Below are positions 1 through 6,664 of a DNA stretch of 12,243 nt, piece after piece. Positions within the stretch are counted from its first letter, which is position 1, and every line of letters begins with the position of its first letter. The position numbers and the translations under genes were made by a program. The DNA lies in assembly GCA_014376915.1 (NCBI GenBank), contig JACMQP010000051.1:1-12243 (forward strand), given 5' to 3'. The notes below the pieces were generated by a model. That model had not been told where the DNA came from and made no database searches. It worked only from the letters and a program-made list of their open reading frames with translations. Source of the DNA: Ramlibacter sp. GTDB taxonomy: Bacteria; Pseudomonadota; Gammaproteobacteria; Burkholderiales; Burkholderiaceae.

Positions 1-1422
1 GACGAACTGCTTGATCAGCGCCCGCACCGCTGTGCTCGAGGCGTTGCCGCCGGTCTCGGTGCCGAGCGCCGAGCCGAAGAAATACTTGAGTTCGAAGGTG
101 CCGTAAGGCGTCGCCATGTACTTGGCGGTGGTGACGCGGCTGATGGTCGATTCGTGCAGCCCCAGCTCGTCGGCGATCTCGCGCAGCACCAGCGGCCGCA
201 TCGCCAGCTCGCCATGGATGAAGAAGCTCTTCTGCCGCTCGACGATCGCATTCGACACCCGCAGGATGGTGTCGAAGCGCTGCTGGATGTTCTTGATGAA
301 CCAGCGCGCCTCCTGCAGCCGCTGCGTCAGCGCCTGGTGGCCCTCACCCTTATGGGCCTTGAGCGCGCCGGCATAGATGTCTTGCACCCGCAGCCGCGGC
401 ATCACGTCGGGATTGAGCTGGACCCGGAACTTCGGCTGGCCGGCGCGGGCGATCCGCGTGACCAGCACATCGGGCACGACGATGTTGCGCTCGACGTCGA
501 CAAAGCGCCGCCCCGGCTTGGGCTCCAACCGCGTGATCAGGCCGATGGCCGTCTTGACCTGGGCTTCGCTCGCGCCGCACAGCTGCACCAGCCGCTTGAC
601 GTCGCGCCGCGCGAGCAGGTCCATCGGCTGCTGGCAGATCGCCAGCGCCGCGTGGCAGGGCGAATCCTCGCCGACGCCGGCCTCCTGCATGGCCCGCAGC
701 TGCAGGGTCAGGCATTCGGCCAGCGAGCGGGCGCCGACGCCGACCGGCTCCAGGTGGTGCAGCAGGCTCAGCGCCATTGTGAAGCGATGCACCAGTTCCT
801 CGACCTGCTCTTCGTCGTCGCCGGCCAGGCCGCGCGCCAGTTCCACGAAGCTGTCCTCGAGGTAACCGTCGTCGTTGAGCGACTCGATGAGAAAGCGCAG
901 GGCGGCGCTGTCCTCCGGCGACAGGCGCAGCGAGAGCGCCTGCCGGTGCAGGTGACTCTGCAGCGATTCCTGGCCGCGGGCCAGCTCGGTGGCACCCATC
1001 TGGTCGCCGCCGCTGAGGTTGTTGCTGCTGGCCTGTGCCTCGCCGCCCCACTCGCCGTCGTCCGGCACCACCTCGGTGCTGCCGTCGCCCTCCCAGTCCG
1101 GGGCATCCGCCTCGGGGCTGGCAGCCGGCTCGCTCTCGCTTGGCGTCGAGGCGCTGTCGGCGGCCGGCGCCGGGGCGCTGAAGTCTGAAGCGAACTCCGT
1201 TTCCCGGTCGTCATCGCGCACCGGCGTGTCGGCCTGCGCCAGCCCGAATTCCTCGCGCGGCGCCTCGTCCTGCGTCAACTCGAGGAACGGGTTGTCGTCC
1301 AGCATCTGCTCGACCTCCTGCGACAGCTCGAGCGTCGACAGTTGCAACAGGCGGATCGATTGCTGCAGCTGGGGCGTGAGCGCCAGGTGCTGCGAGATGC
1401 GAAGCGAAAGACCCTGCTTCAT
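1..1422 (-). CDS. rpoN: RNA polymerase sigma-54 factor RpoN (3' end cut by window edge)
   Basis: Sigma-54 directs RNA polymerase to -24/-12 promoters that need AAA+ activators. The N-terminus (MKQGLSLRISQHLALTPQLQ) is the hallmark glutamine/leucine-rich Region I, followed by LLQLSTLEL and DDNPFLEL. Residues about 50-145 form an acidic, Pro/Ala/Ser-rich Region II, longer than in E. coli. Then come the core-binding region and a helix-turn-helix near LREIADELGLHESTISRVT, ending at the STAVRALIKQFV block. The frame is open to base 1, giving 474 codons. About 50 residues, including the RpoN box that reads the -24 element, lie outside the window. The start is fixed by family conservation. An AGGAGGG ribosome-site match lies 14 bases upstream, unusually far. 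It follows lptB by 130 bases, as in many proteobacteria. Identity is very secure. Confidence 0.97.
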   Translation of the reverse strand, partial: MKQGLSLRISQHLALTPQLQQSIRLLQLSTLELSQEVEQMLDDNPFLELTQDEAPREEFGLAQADTPVRDDDRETEFASDFSAPAPAADSASTPSESEPAASPEADAPDWEGDGSTEVVPDDGEWGGEAQASSNNLSGGDQMGATELARGQESLQSHLHRQALSLRLSPEDSAALRFLIESLNDDGYLEDSFVELARGLAGDDEEQVEELVHRFTMALSLLHHLEPVGVGARSLAECLTLQLRAMQEAGVGEDSPCHAALAICQQPMDLLARRDVKRLVQLCGASEAQVKTAIGLITRLEPKPGRRFVDVERNIVVPDVLVTRIARAGQPKFRVQLNPDVMPRLRVQDIYAGALKAHKGEGHQALTQRLQEARWFIKNIQQRFDTILRVSNAIVERQKSFFIHGELAMRPLVLREIADELGLHESTISRVTTAKYMATPYGTFELKYFFGSALGTETGGNASSTAVRALIKQFV

Positions 1423-1436
1423 GGGAAAGCCGCGAA

Positions 1437-1443
1437 CCCTCCT
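1437..1443 (-). promoter_or_regulatory. Distant Shine-Dalgarno-like site of rpoN
   Basis: AGGAGGG on the minus strand is the only strong anti-16S match before rpoN, but 14 bases separate it from the ATG (usual optimum 5-9). No alternative start codon lies between it and the ATG in frame. Translation may therefore be modest or depend on local folding. Confidence 0.4.
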
Positions 1444-1485
1444 GGCGACGGGCCGCCCCTGGCCGGGAGAGCCCCACGCACCGGT

Positions 1486-1511
1486 GAAACCGGGGCCACT
1501 CCCCCGGTTTC
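1486..1511 (-). promoter_or_regulatory. Perfect 10-bp hairpin in the lptB-rpoN spacer
   Basis: The arms GAAACCGGGG and CCCCGGTTTC pair perfectly around a 6-base loop. The hairpin lies 64 bases upstream of the rpoN start and 41 bases after the lptB stop. There is no U-run beyond the stem on either strand, so it is not a standard intrinsic terminator. It could be an attenuator, an RNA-processing or stability element that sets rpoN level relative to lptAB, or a weak bidirectional terminator whose U-run is inside the stem. The structure is seen; the role is inferred. Confidence 0.5.
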
Positions 1512-1552
1512 GGACAGAGCACTCCACGAAGTGACAAGCGTGCAGGCCATGC

Positions 1553-2344
1553 TCACATGCGGAAGTGTTCGCCGAGATAGACGCGCCGGACATCGGCGTT
1601 GTTGACAATCTCCGACGGTGTGCCCTTGGCCAGCACGGTGCCGTCGCTGATGATGTAGGCGTGGTCGCAGATGCCCAGCGTCTCGCGCACGTTGTGGTCG
1701 GTGATCAGCACACCGATGCCGCGCGACTTGAGGTAGCCGATGATGCGCTGGATCTCGATCACGGCGATCGGGTCGATGCCGGCGAACGGCTCGTCCAGCA
1801 GGATGAAGCGCGGCTGGGTCGCCAGCGCGCGCGCGATCTCGACGCGGCGACGCTCACCGCCGGACAGCGCCAGGGCCGGCGAGTCTCGCAGGTGGTCGAC
1901 CCGCAGCTCCTGCAGCAGCTGCGTTAGGCGCCGCTCGATCTCGGCGCGGGTGAACGGTTTGCCGTGCTCGTCGCGCTGCAGTTCCAGCACGGCGCGCACG
2001 TTCTCCTCGACGTTCAGCTTACGGAAGATCGATGCCTCCTGCGGCAGGTACGACAGACCCAGCCGCGACCTCCGGTGGATCGGCATGTGCTCCACCGACT
2101 GGCCGTCGATCGAAATCTCGCCGGCATCGGCGCGCACCAGGCCGACGATCATGTAGAAAGACGTGGTCTTGCCGGCCCCGTTGGGGCCGAGCAGTCCCAC
2201 CACCTCGCCCTTTTCCACCGCCAGCGACACGTCCTTGACGACGCGGCGGCTGCCGTAGCTTTTCTGCAGGTTCAGCGCCTCGAGCCGGCTGGCGGACTTG
2301 ATGGCCACGGCGCCGGGCGCGGGGGCCACGGCCGTATCCGTCAC
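1553..2344 (-). CDS. lptB: Lipopolysaccharide export ABC transporter ATPase LptB
   Basis: Cytoplasmic ATPase of the LptB2FGC complex, which extracts lipopolysaccharide from the inner membrane and pushes it along the LptA bridge. The protein has 263 residues. Walker A is GPNGAGKT (53-60), the Q-loop is at Q102, the signature is LSGGE (160-164), Walker B is ILLDEP (181-186) followed by FAGIDP, and the switch histidine is H217. [14 protein letters not shown] and TDHNVRETL are LptB wording rather than that of other ABC ATPases. A roughly 20-residue N-terminal extension precedes the core. The start is GTG inside a GTGA overlap with the lptA stop, with GGGGAG 6 bases upstream, so translation is probably coupled to lptA. 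E. coli LptB is slightly shorter (241 residues). Confidence 0.97.
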   Translation of the reverse strand: MTDTAVAPAPGAVAIKSASRLEALNLQKSYGSRRVVKDVSLAVEKGEVVGLLGPNGAGKTTSFYMIVGLVRADAGEISIDGQSVEHMPIHRRSRLGLSYLPQEASIFRKLNVEENVRAVLELQRDEHGKPFTRAEIERRLTQLLQELRVDHLRDSPALALSGGERRRVEIARALATQPRFILLDEPFAGIDPIAVIEIQRIIGYLKSRGIGVLITDHNVRETLGICDHAYIISDGTVLAKGTPSEIVNNADVRRVYLGEHFRM

Positions 2345-2967
2345 TTTTTCTCCCCGCCGATGGTGGTGCTCTGGCGCAGTTGCACCGCAGGCTGCGGCGC
2401 CGCGGACGCCGGGGCCGACGCCGTGTTGCGCGGCGCCAGCACCGCGCGGATGCGTCCGCCCGGCAAGCCCGGAGCCGTGCTCGCGCCCGCTGCGCCGCCG
2501 TCCACGGTGAAGACGTCGCTGGTGTTGTCGTAGGTGATCAGACTGCCGGTCATCTCGTCGGCCACCGCCGCGCCGCGCAGGCGCCGCAACTCGGCGCGCT
2601 TGATGAACTTCACCCGGTCGGCCTTGCCGTCGTACTCGATGGTGTCGGCCTCGCCCTCGATGTATTCGTCGAGTCCTTCGCGCTTCTGTTTGTAGTAGGC
2701 CAGCTTGCCGGGCTCTGCGGTCACCACGCCGAACTGGAAGCCCGCGGGGTCCTGTCGCACATCGACCTTGGCGCCCCGGATGACGATCGTGCCCTTGGTG
2801 ATCACGACCTTGCCGGTGAAGACGCTGGTCTGGTTGACGTCGTCATAGCGCAGCGAGTCGGCCTCGACGTTCATCGGCTTGTTCTGGTCGGCTTTTTCCG
2901 CCAGCGCGGCGCCGTTGGCGAGGAGGAGGAGCGCGCCGGCCAGCAGGAGGGCAAAGGGGTGGTTCAT
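2341..2967 (-). CDS. lptA: Lipopolysaccharide transport periplasmic protein LptA
   Basis: Periplasmic bridge protein that carries lipopolysaccharide from LptC to LptD. The protein has 208 residues: a signal peptide (1-23, cleavage after ANGAALA), then the OstA/LptA beta-jellyroll starting at [13 protein letters not shown], with [11 protein letters not shown] and [12 protein letters not shown] typical of the family. It ends in an Ala/Pro-rich tail of about 45 residues, of no known function, before the lysine end. ATG at 2965-2967 is chosen because it begins the signal peptide; the longer open frame further upstream runs antisense-like into dsbA. No strong Shine-Dalgarno is visible. lptB overlaps its stop. 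The usual upstream partners kdsC and lptC are absent here; dsbA and a terminator precede it instead. Confidence 0.95.
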   Translation of the reverse strand: MNHPFALLLAGALLLLANGAALAEKADQNKPMNVEADSLRYDDVNQTSVFTGKVVITKGTIVIRGAKVDVRQDPAGFQFGVVTAEPGKLAYYKQKREGLDEYIEGEADTIEYDGKADRVKFIKRAELRRLRGAAVADEMTGSLITYDNTSDVFTVDGGAAGASTAPGLPGGRIRAVLAPRNTASAPASAAPQPAVQLRQSTTIGGEKK

Positions 2968-2989
2968 AGAGGGCACGAATCTTGCTGAA

Positions 2990-2995
2990 ATTGTA
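2990..2995 (-). promoter_or_regulatory. Putative -10 element of the lptA-lptB-rpoN promoter
   Basis: TACAAT on the minus strand matches the sigma-70 -10 consensus at 5 of 6 positions. It would start transcription near 2983, giving a leader of about 16 bases before lptA. The -35 position (around 3013-3018) reads TTCTTG, a poor match, and lies within the T-run of the dsbA terminator. A promoter is needed here because the terminator separates lptA from dsbA. Assigned by inspection only. Confidence 0.45.
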
Positions 2996-3013
2996 CCGGT
3001 CGGGGCCGGCGCC

Positions 3014-3041
3014 AAGAAAAAAGCCCGCTCGCGGCGGGCTT
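3014..3041 (-). terminator. Rho-independent terminator after dsbA
   Basis: On the minus strand, stem arms AAGCCCGC and GCGGGCTT (8 bp) enclose a 5-base loop and are followed by TTTTTTCTT. It begins 23 bases after the dsbA stop codon. The T-run is on the minus strand only, so it ends the argS-SPOR-dsbA transcript and insulates the lptA unit. Confidence 0.88.
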
Positions 3042-3064
3042 CTCGCAGGAACTCCGGTTCCGGG

Positions 3065-3718
3065 TCACTTGGCCTTGCGGGCTTCGGCGATGAGGTAGTC
3101 GGTGACCTGCAGGGCGCGGTCCATGGTGCCGGCCATGGTGCCGTCCGTGTAGTAGCGGCCGGCGATGCCAAGCGCAGGAACGCCCTGGACCTTGTATGCG
3201 TCCTGCAGCTGGGTCGCGCGACGGGACTTGGTCTGGACCGAAAACGAGTTGTACAGCTCCTGGAACTTGCCGCGGTCCAGGCCGTTCTTTTCGGCCCAGG
3301 CCAGGATGGTGGCTTCCTTGTCGATCGTCTGGCGCTCGGTATGGATGGTGTGGAACACCTTGCTGTGCAGCTCGTCGAGCTTGCCCATCGCTTCGAGCGT
3401 GTAATACAGCCGCTGCTGCGGCACGAAGTCGTCGCGGAAGGCGACCGGCACCCGGCGGATCGTGACGTCCGCCGGCAGCTTCTTGATCCAGCTCACCAGC
3501 TTGGGCTCGAAGGCGTTGCAATGCGGACAGCTGTACCAGAAAAACTCGATCACCTCGATCTTGCCGGCCGGCCCGTCCATCGGCACCCGCTTGTCGAGGG
3601 TGAGGTAGTCGGTGCCTTCGTCGGGCTTGCGCGCCTGCGCCAGCACCGAGCCGGGCAGCCCCAGCGAAGCAAGCGCCACGGTGCAGGCGGCGGCCACGGA
3701 AAACTCGCGTCGGTTCAT
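3065..3718 (-). CDS. dsbA: Periplasmic thiol:disulfide interchange protein DsbA
   Basis: Oxidises cysteine pairs in exported proteins and is re-oxidised by DsbB. The protein has 217 residues. The thioredoxin-fold active site is FFWYSCPHC, with the CPHC cysteines at 64 and 67, the dipeptide of classical DsbA. The cis-proline loop is GVPALGI (P181). The helical insertion lies between about 75 and 150. Residues 1-27 are an export signal, with probable cleavage after SVLA, and its n-region NRREF resembles a twin-arginine motif. The ATG at 3716-3718 has GGAG 10 bases upstream and starts the signal peptide, so I prefer it to the longer frame. It lies 70 bases after the SPOR gene and ends at a strong terminator. 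Confidence 0.95.
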   Translation of the reverse strand: MNRREFSVAAACTVALASLGLPGSVLAQARKPDEGTDYLTLDKRVPMDGPAGKIEVIEFFWYSCPHCNAFEPKLVSWIKKLPADVTIRRVPVAFRDDFVPQQRLYYTLEAMGKLDELHSKVFHTIHTERQTIDKEATILAWAEKNGLDRGKFQELYNSFSVQTKSRRATQLQDAYKVQGVPALGIAGRYYTDGTMAGTMDRALQVTDYLIAEARKAK

Positions 3719-3788
3719 GTCTGATTTACTCCTTGAAACATTGTGAGCAGCCGGCGTCCGGAAGGTTCCACTGCGCCTTTGCGCCGCA

Positions 3789-4499
3789 TCAGCGCTGGAC
3801 CCGGACCAGGGCCGTTTCCACGCCGCCGGCTTCGAGTTTTTCCTTGTTGCGGTCGGCATCGTCCTTCTTGTCGAACGGACCGACCCGCACGCGATACACC
3901 TGCCGCCCCGACTGCTCGCGCTCGGTGACCCTGGCCTCGACGCCCATCAGCGACAGCTTGGCGCGTTGCCCTTCCGCGTCTTCCTGGGTGCGGAATGCGC
4001 CGGCCTGCACGAAATAAAGGAACGGGTCGGCGCCGGGATTGGACGAGCGTGCCGCCGCAAGTTCGCCCAGCGGGTCGTTGGCGGGGGTCGCAGGCTTGGC
4101 GACTGCGGGCGGCTTGGGCGGCGTGTTGCCCACCACCGCCGGCGGCTTGAGGCTGGGGTCGGCCACGGGGGCCGACGGGCCGATGCCGAACGGCGCCTGG
4201 GCTGGCGTTGCCGGTTTGATAGCCACCGGCGGGGCGGGAGCGATGATGCCCGGCGCGGGCGCCAGCGGCTTGGCCGGGTTCTTGCCGTACAGCGGCGCGT
4301 TTGGATCCCAGTCGCGGTTCTTGCGCGATTCGGCCGCATCCTGTTCGGCCGTGCGGCCCCCGCCCTTGTTCAGGAACGGGATCGGCACCTTGGTCACGTA
4401 GACCGCCACGGCCAGCGCGATGCCCAGCCCGAGCACGACACCGATGATGATCCCGAGGATGACGGAGCCACGCTGAGTTTTGATCGTCGTCTGTTTCAC
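3789..4499 (-). CDS. SPOR-domain, FtsN-like membrane protein
   Basis: A bitopic membrane protein of 236 residues. It has a short cytoplasmic N-terminus, one membrane segment (about 12-36, rich in Gly/Ile/Val/Leu), a long Pro/Ala-rich periplasmic linker (about 65-145), and a C-terminal SPOR domain (about 158-236) with YFVQAGAF and VYRVRVGPF, the paired beta-strand motifs. SPOR domains bind glycan strands stripped of stem peptides at the septum, so a role in division or septal wall remodelling is likely. The GTG start at 4497-4499 overlaps the argS stop as GTGA; no Shine-Dalgarno is apparent, suggesting translation coupled to argS. This argS-SPOR-dsbA order is familiar to me from Burkholderiales. 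Whether it is the true FtsN or a paralogue cannot be told from one locus. Confidence 0.9.
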   Translation of the reverse strand: MKQTTIKTQRGSVILGIIIGVVLGLGIALAVAVYVTKVPIPFLNKGGGRTAEQDAAESRKNRDWDPNAPLYGKNPAKPLAPAPGIIAPAPPVAIKPATPAQAPFGIGPSAPVADPSLKPPAVVGNTPPKPPAVAKPATPANDPLGELAAARSSNPGADPFLYFVQAGAFRTQEDAEGQRAKLSLMGVEARVTEREQSGRQVYRVRVGPFDKKDDADRNKEKLEAGGVETALVRVQR

Positions 4500-6169
4500 A
4501 TTTTTTGCGGTGCGTTCACACCGAGAACCTGCAGGCCATTGTGCAACACCCGGGCGGTCGCGGCGACCAGCGCCAGGCGGGCATTCTTCACCGCTTCGTC
4601 GTCGACCAGAATGCGCTCGGCCGCATAGTAGCTGTGGTACGCCGCGGCCAGTTCGCGCAGGTAAAAGGTGACGTCGTGCGGAGCGAAGTCGCGCGCCGCG
4701 TCGGCCAGCATGTCGGGATACTTCGCCAGCAGCAGCAGCAGGGCCTGCGCCTGCGGGCTCTGCAGGGGGGACAGGTCGGTCTCCTTGAGCGTGGCGACAT
4801 CGCCGCCCCAGGCCGCCAGCACCGAGCAGATGCGGGCATGGGCGTACTGCACGTAATAGACCGGGTTGTCGTTGTTCTGCGCCAGCGCCAGGTCGACGTC
4901 GAAGACGTATTCGGTGTCGGGCTTGCGCGACAGCAGAAAGAAGCGCACCGCGTCCTTGCTGGTCCACTCGATCAGGTCGCGCAGCGTGACGTAGCTGCCG
5001 GCGCGCTTGGAGAGCTTGACCTCCTCGCCGCCGCGCGTCACACGCACCATCGTGTTCAGCACGTACTCGGGATAGCCCTGCGGAATGCCAACGTTCGCCG
5101 CCTGCAGCCCGGCGCGGACGCGCGCGATGGTGCCGTGATGGTCCGTGCCCTGGATGTTGACCACCTTGGTGAAGCCCCGCTGCCACTTGTCGATGTGGTA
5201 TGCGACGTCGGGCACGAAGTAGGTGTAAGACCCGTCGCCCTTGCGCATGACGCGGTCCTTGTCGTCGCCGTAGTCGGTCGACTTCAGCCACAGCGCGCCG
5301 TCGTGTTCGTAGGTCTTGCCCGCGTCGCGCAGGCGCTGCACCGCGGCGTCGACCTTGCCGCTGGTGTACAGGCTGGACTCGAGGAAGTAGTTGTCGAACT
5401 TGACTGCAAAGGCCTGCAGGTCCAGGTCCTGCTCATGGCGCAGGTAGGCGACCGCGAACAGGCGGATGCCGTCCAGGTCGTCGACGTCGCCCGACGCCGT
5501 GTATTCGCGGTCGTCCGAGCGAACGGTCTTCTTTGCCAGGAAGTCGTTGGCGATGTCCTGGATGTAGTCACCGTTGTAGGCCTGCTCGGGCCAGAGCGCA
5601 TCGCCGGGCTTCATGCCCCTGGCCCGCAGCTGGGTCGAGGTGGCCAGCGTGGCGATCTGCACGCCGGCATCGTTGTAGTAGAACTCGCGGGTGACGTCCC
5701 AGCCCTGGGTCGCGAACAGATTGCAGATCGCGTCCCCGAGCGCCGCCTGGCGGCCGTGGCCGACGTGCAGCGGACCGGTGGGATTGGCAGAGACGAACTC
5801 CACCATCAGGTGCTGGCCGTTGGCCGGGAGGCGACCGAAGGCCTCGCCCGCGGCGAGCACTTCGCGCAGCACCTGCTGCCTGGCCTGCGGCTTGAGTTTG
5901 ATGTTGATGAAGCCGGGGCCAGCGATCTCCACCGCCTTCACCCAGCGCTGGAACGCCGGCGCGGCCAGCAGTTCAACTTTCAGGGCCTCAGCCACCTGCC
6001 GCGGGTTCTGCCCGAGCGGCTTGGCGAGCTGCATCGCGGCGGTGCAGGCCAGGTCGCCATGCGAGGCGGCCTTGGGCGACTCGAAAGCGGCCTTCCCGCC
6101 CGCCCCCGGCGACAGCTTTTCCAGGCCCGCAGCCAGGCTGGCGAGCAATTCTTGTTTAACGAGGAGCAT
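4496..6169 (-). CDS. argS: Arginyl-tRNA synthetase
   Basis: Class I synthetase joining arginine to tRNA-Arg in the cytosol. The protein has 557 residues, close to the 577 of E. coli. The N-terminal tRNA-elbow domain (about 1-100) contains [13 protein letters not shown] and GPGFINIKL. The HIGH-type motif is in [14 protein letters not shown] (HVGH 135-138), followed by [10 protein letters not shown]. The KMSK-like loop is KLSKRAG (385-391), and [17 protein letters not shown] opens the anticodon-binding DALR domain, which runs to the C-terminus. The ATG is supported by the conserved ML-VKQ-LL opening. There is no proper Shine-Dalgarno; a -10-like TAAAAT lies six bases before the ATG, suggesting a leaderless message. 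It is first in the argS-SPOR-dsbA unit. Confidence 0.98.
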   Translation of the reverse strand: MLLVKQELLASLAAGLEKLSPGAGGKAAFESPKAASHGDLACTAAMQLAKPLGQNPRQVAEALKVELLAAPAFQRWVKAVEIAGPGFINIKLKPQARQQVLREVLAAGEAFGRLPANGQHLMVEFVSANPTGPLHVGHGRQAALGDAICNLFATQGWDVTREFYYNDAGVQIATLATSTQLRARGMKPGDALWPEQAYNGDYIQDIANDFLAKKTVRSDDREYTASGDVDDLDGIRLFAVAYLRHEQDLDLQAFAVKFDNYFLESSLYTSGKVDAAVQRLRDAGKTYEHDGALWLKSTDYGDDKDRVMRKGDGSYTYFVPDVAYHIDKWQRGFTKVVNIQGTDHHGTIARVRAGLQAANVGIPQGYPEYVLNTMVRVTRGGEEVKLSKRAGSYVTLRDLIEWTSKDAVRFFLLSRKPDTEYVFDVDLALAQNNDNPVYYVQYAHARICSVLAAWGGDVATLKETDLSPLQSPQAQALLLLLAKYPDMLADAARDFAPHDVTFYLRELAAAYHSYYAAERILVDDEAVKNARLALVAATARVLHNGLQVLGVNAPQKM

Positions 6170-6175
6170 TTCTCG

Positions 6176-6205
6176 ATTTTACGGGTCGGCCCACAACGCG
6201 GTCAG
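6176..6205 (-). promoter_or_regulatory. Putative argS promoter giving a leaderless transcript
   Basis: On the minus strand, CTGACC (6200-6205, 4 of 6 to -35) and TAAAAT (6176-6181, 5 of 6 to -10) are 18 bases apart. The last base of the -10 is seven positions before the A of the ATG at 6169, so the predicted +1 falls on the start codon itself. Confidence 0.45.
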
Positions 6206-6235
6206 CGCAAAGTCGGCCTGCCGCGTTGTAACCGG

Positions 6236-6252
6236 GAATCCAATCCGGATTC
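6236..6252. repeat. Inverted repeat GAATCC-N5-GGATTC upstream of psiF
   Basis: A perfect 6-bp inverted repeat with a 5-base spacer in the argS-psiF divergent region, ending 9 bases before the psiF Shine-Dalgarno sequence. It may be an operator or a small leader hairpin. No PhoB-type box was recognised, and no convincing -35/-10 pair for psiF could be found. Confidence 0.3.
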
Positions 6253-6272
6253 GTGTGAACCGAGGAGATTCC

Positions 6273-6617
6273 ATGAACAAGATCCTGTCGACCCTGGGCC
6301 TGATTCTGGGCCTGTCCCTGACGGCTGGCGGCGCTTTCGCCGCCGCCCACACGGGCGCGCCCATGGCGGGTGCCAGCGCCGCCAAGGCCCCGACCGAGCA
6401 GCAGAGCAAGATGAAGAGCTGCAACGCCGATCCCAAGGCCAAGGCCTCCAAAGGCGATGAGCGCAAGGCGTTCATGAAGGAATGCCTGTCCGCCGACGCC
6501 AAGCCGGCCGCGACGGCGCAGCAAACCAGGATGAAGACCTGCAACGCCGACCAGAAAGCCAAGACCCTCAAGGGCGACGAGCGCAAGAAGTTTATGAGCG
6601 AGTGCTTGAAGGCATAA
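6273..6617 (+). CDS. psiF: Secreted PsiF-repeat protein
   Basis: A small exported protein of 114 residues. The signal peptide is residues 1-23 (cleavage after GGAFA), then an Ala/Thr-rich spacer, then two 31-residue PsiF repeats at 43-73 and 83-113. Each repeat reads QQ-x2-MK-x-CNAD, a lysine-rich stretch, KGDERK, FM-x-ECL. Each carries two cysteines (50/71 and 90/111) with identical spacing, which could form disulfides in the periplasm. The architecture equals E. coli PsiF, named for phosphate-starvation induction; its biochemical role is unknown. GAGGAG lies 5 bases before the ATG. It is divergent from argS and ends at its own terminator, so it is monocistronic. A nearby disulfide oxidase (dsbA) is a suggestive but unproven link. 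Confidence 0.92.
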   Translation: MNKILSTLGLILGLSLTAGGAFAAAHTGAPMAGASAAKAPTEQQSKMKSCNADPKAKASKGDERKAFMKECLSADAKPAATAQQTRMKTCNADQKAKTLKGDERKKFMSECLKA

Positions 6618-6636
6618 GGCCTTCCACCCCAGCCAG

Positions 6637-6661
6637 AAGCCCCGCAGCGCGGGGCTTTTTT
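6637..6661 (+). terminator. Rho-independent terminator after psiF
   Basis: AAGCCCCGC and GCGGGGCTT form a 9-bp stem with an AGC loop, followed by a T-run to 6661, starting 20 bases after the psiF stop. The T-run on the plus strand assigns it to psiF. It also lies just past the lysR stop (6665) but has no T-run in that direction. Confidence 0.9.
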
Positions 6662-6664
6662 CAT

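Noticed and set aside
154..1188. 344-codon open frame on the plus strand
   Set aside because: It lies entirely antisense to rpoN, whose protein matches its family end to end. The frame has no ribosome site and a repetitive Arg/Gln/Leu/His-rich product typical of GC-rich antisense reading.
1509..1537. Possible rpoN promoter (TTGTCA at 1532-1537, minus strand)
   Set aside because: The -35 match is good, but the spacing of 16-19 bases gives no -10 resembling TATAAT, and the downstream half lies in the hairpin arm.
2968..3171. N-terminal extension of lptA
   Set aside because: The extra 68 residues cross the dsbA terminator and overlap dsbA in another frame; the signal peptide begins at 2967.
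4500..5291. Long N-terminal extension of the SPOR protein
   Set aside because: It overlaps argS in another frame and is Arg/Ala-rich without domains. The membrane segment and GTGA overlap define the start at 4499.
6170..6272. PhoB box upstream of psiF
   Set aside because: Nothing resembling paired CTGTCAT-type repeats was found, despite the family name.
4505..6460. 651-codon open frame on the plus strand
   Set aside because: Antisense to argS and then out of frame across psiF. Two well-supported genes explain the sequence and the product resembles no family.
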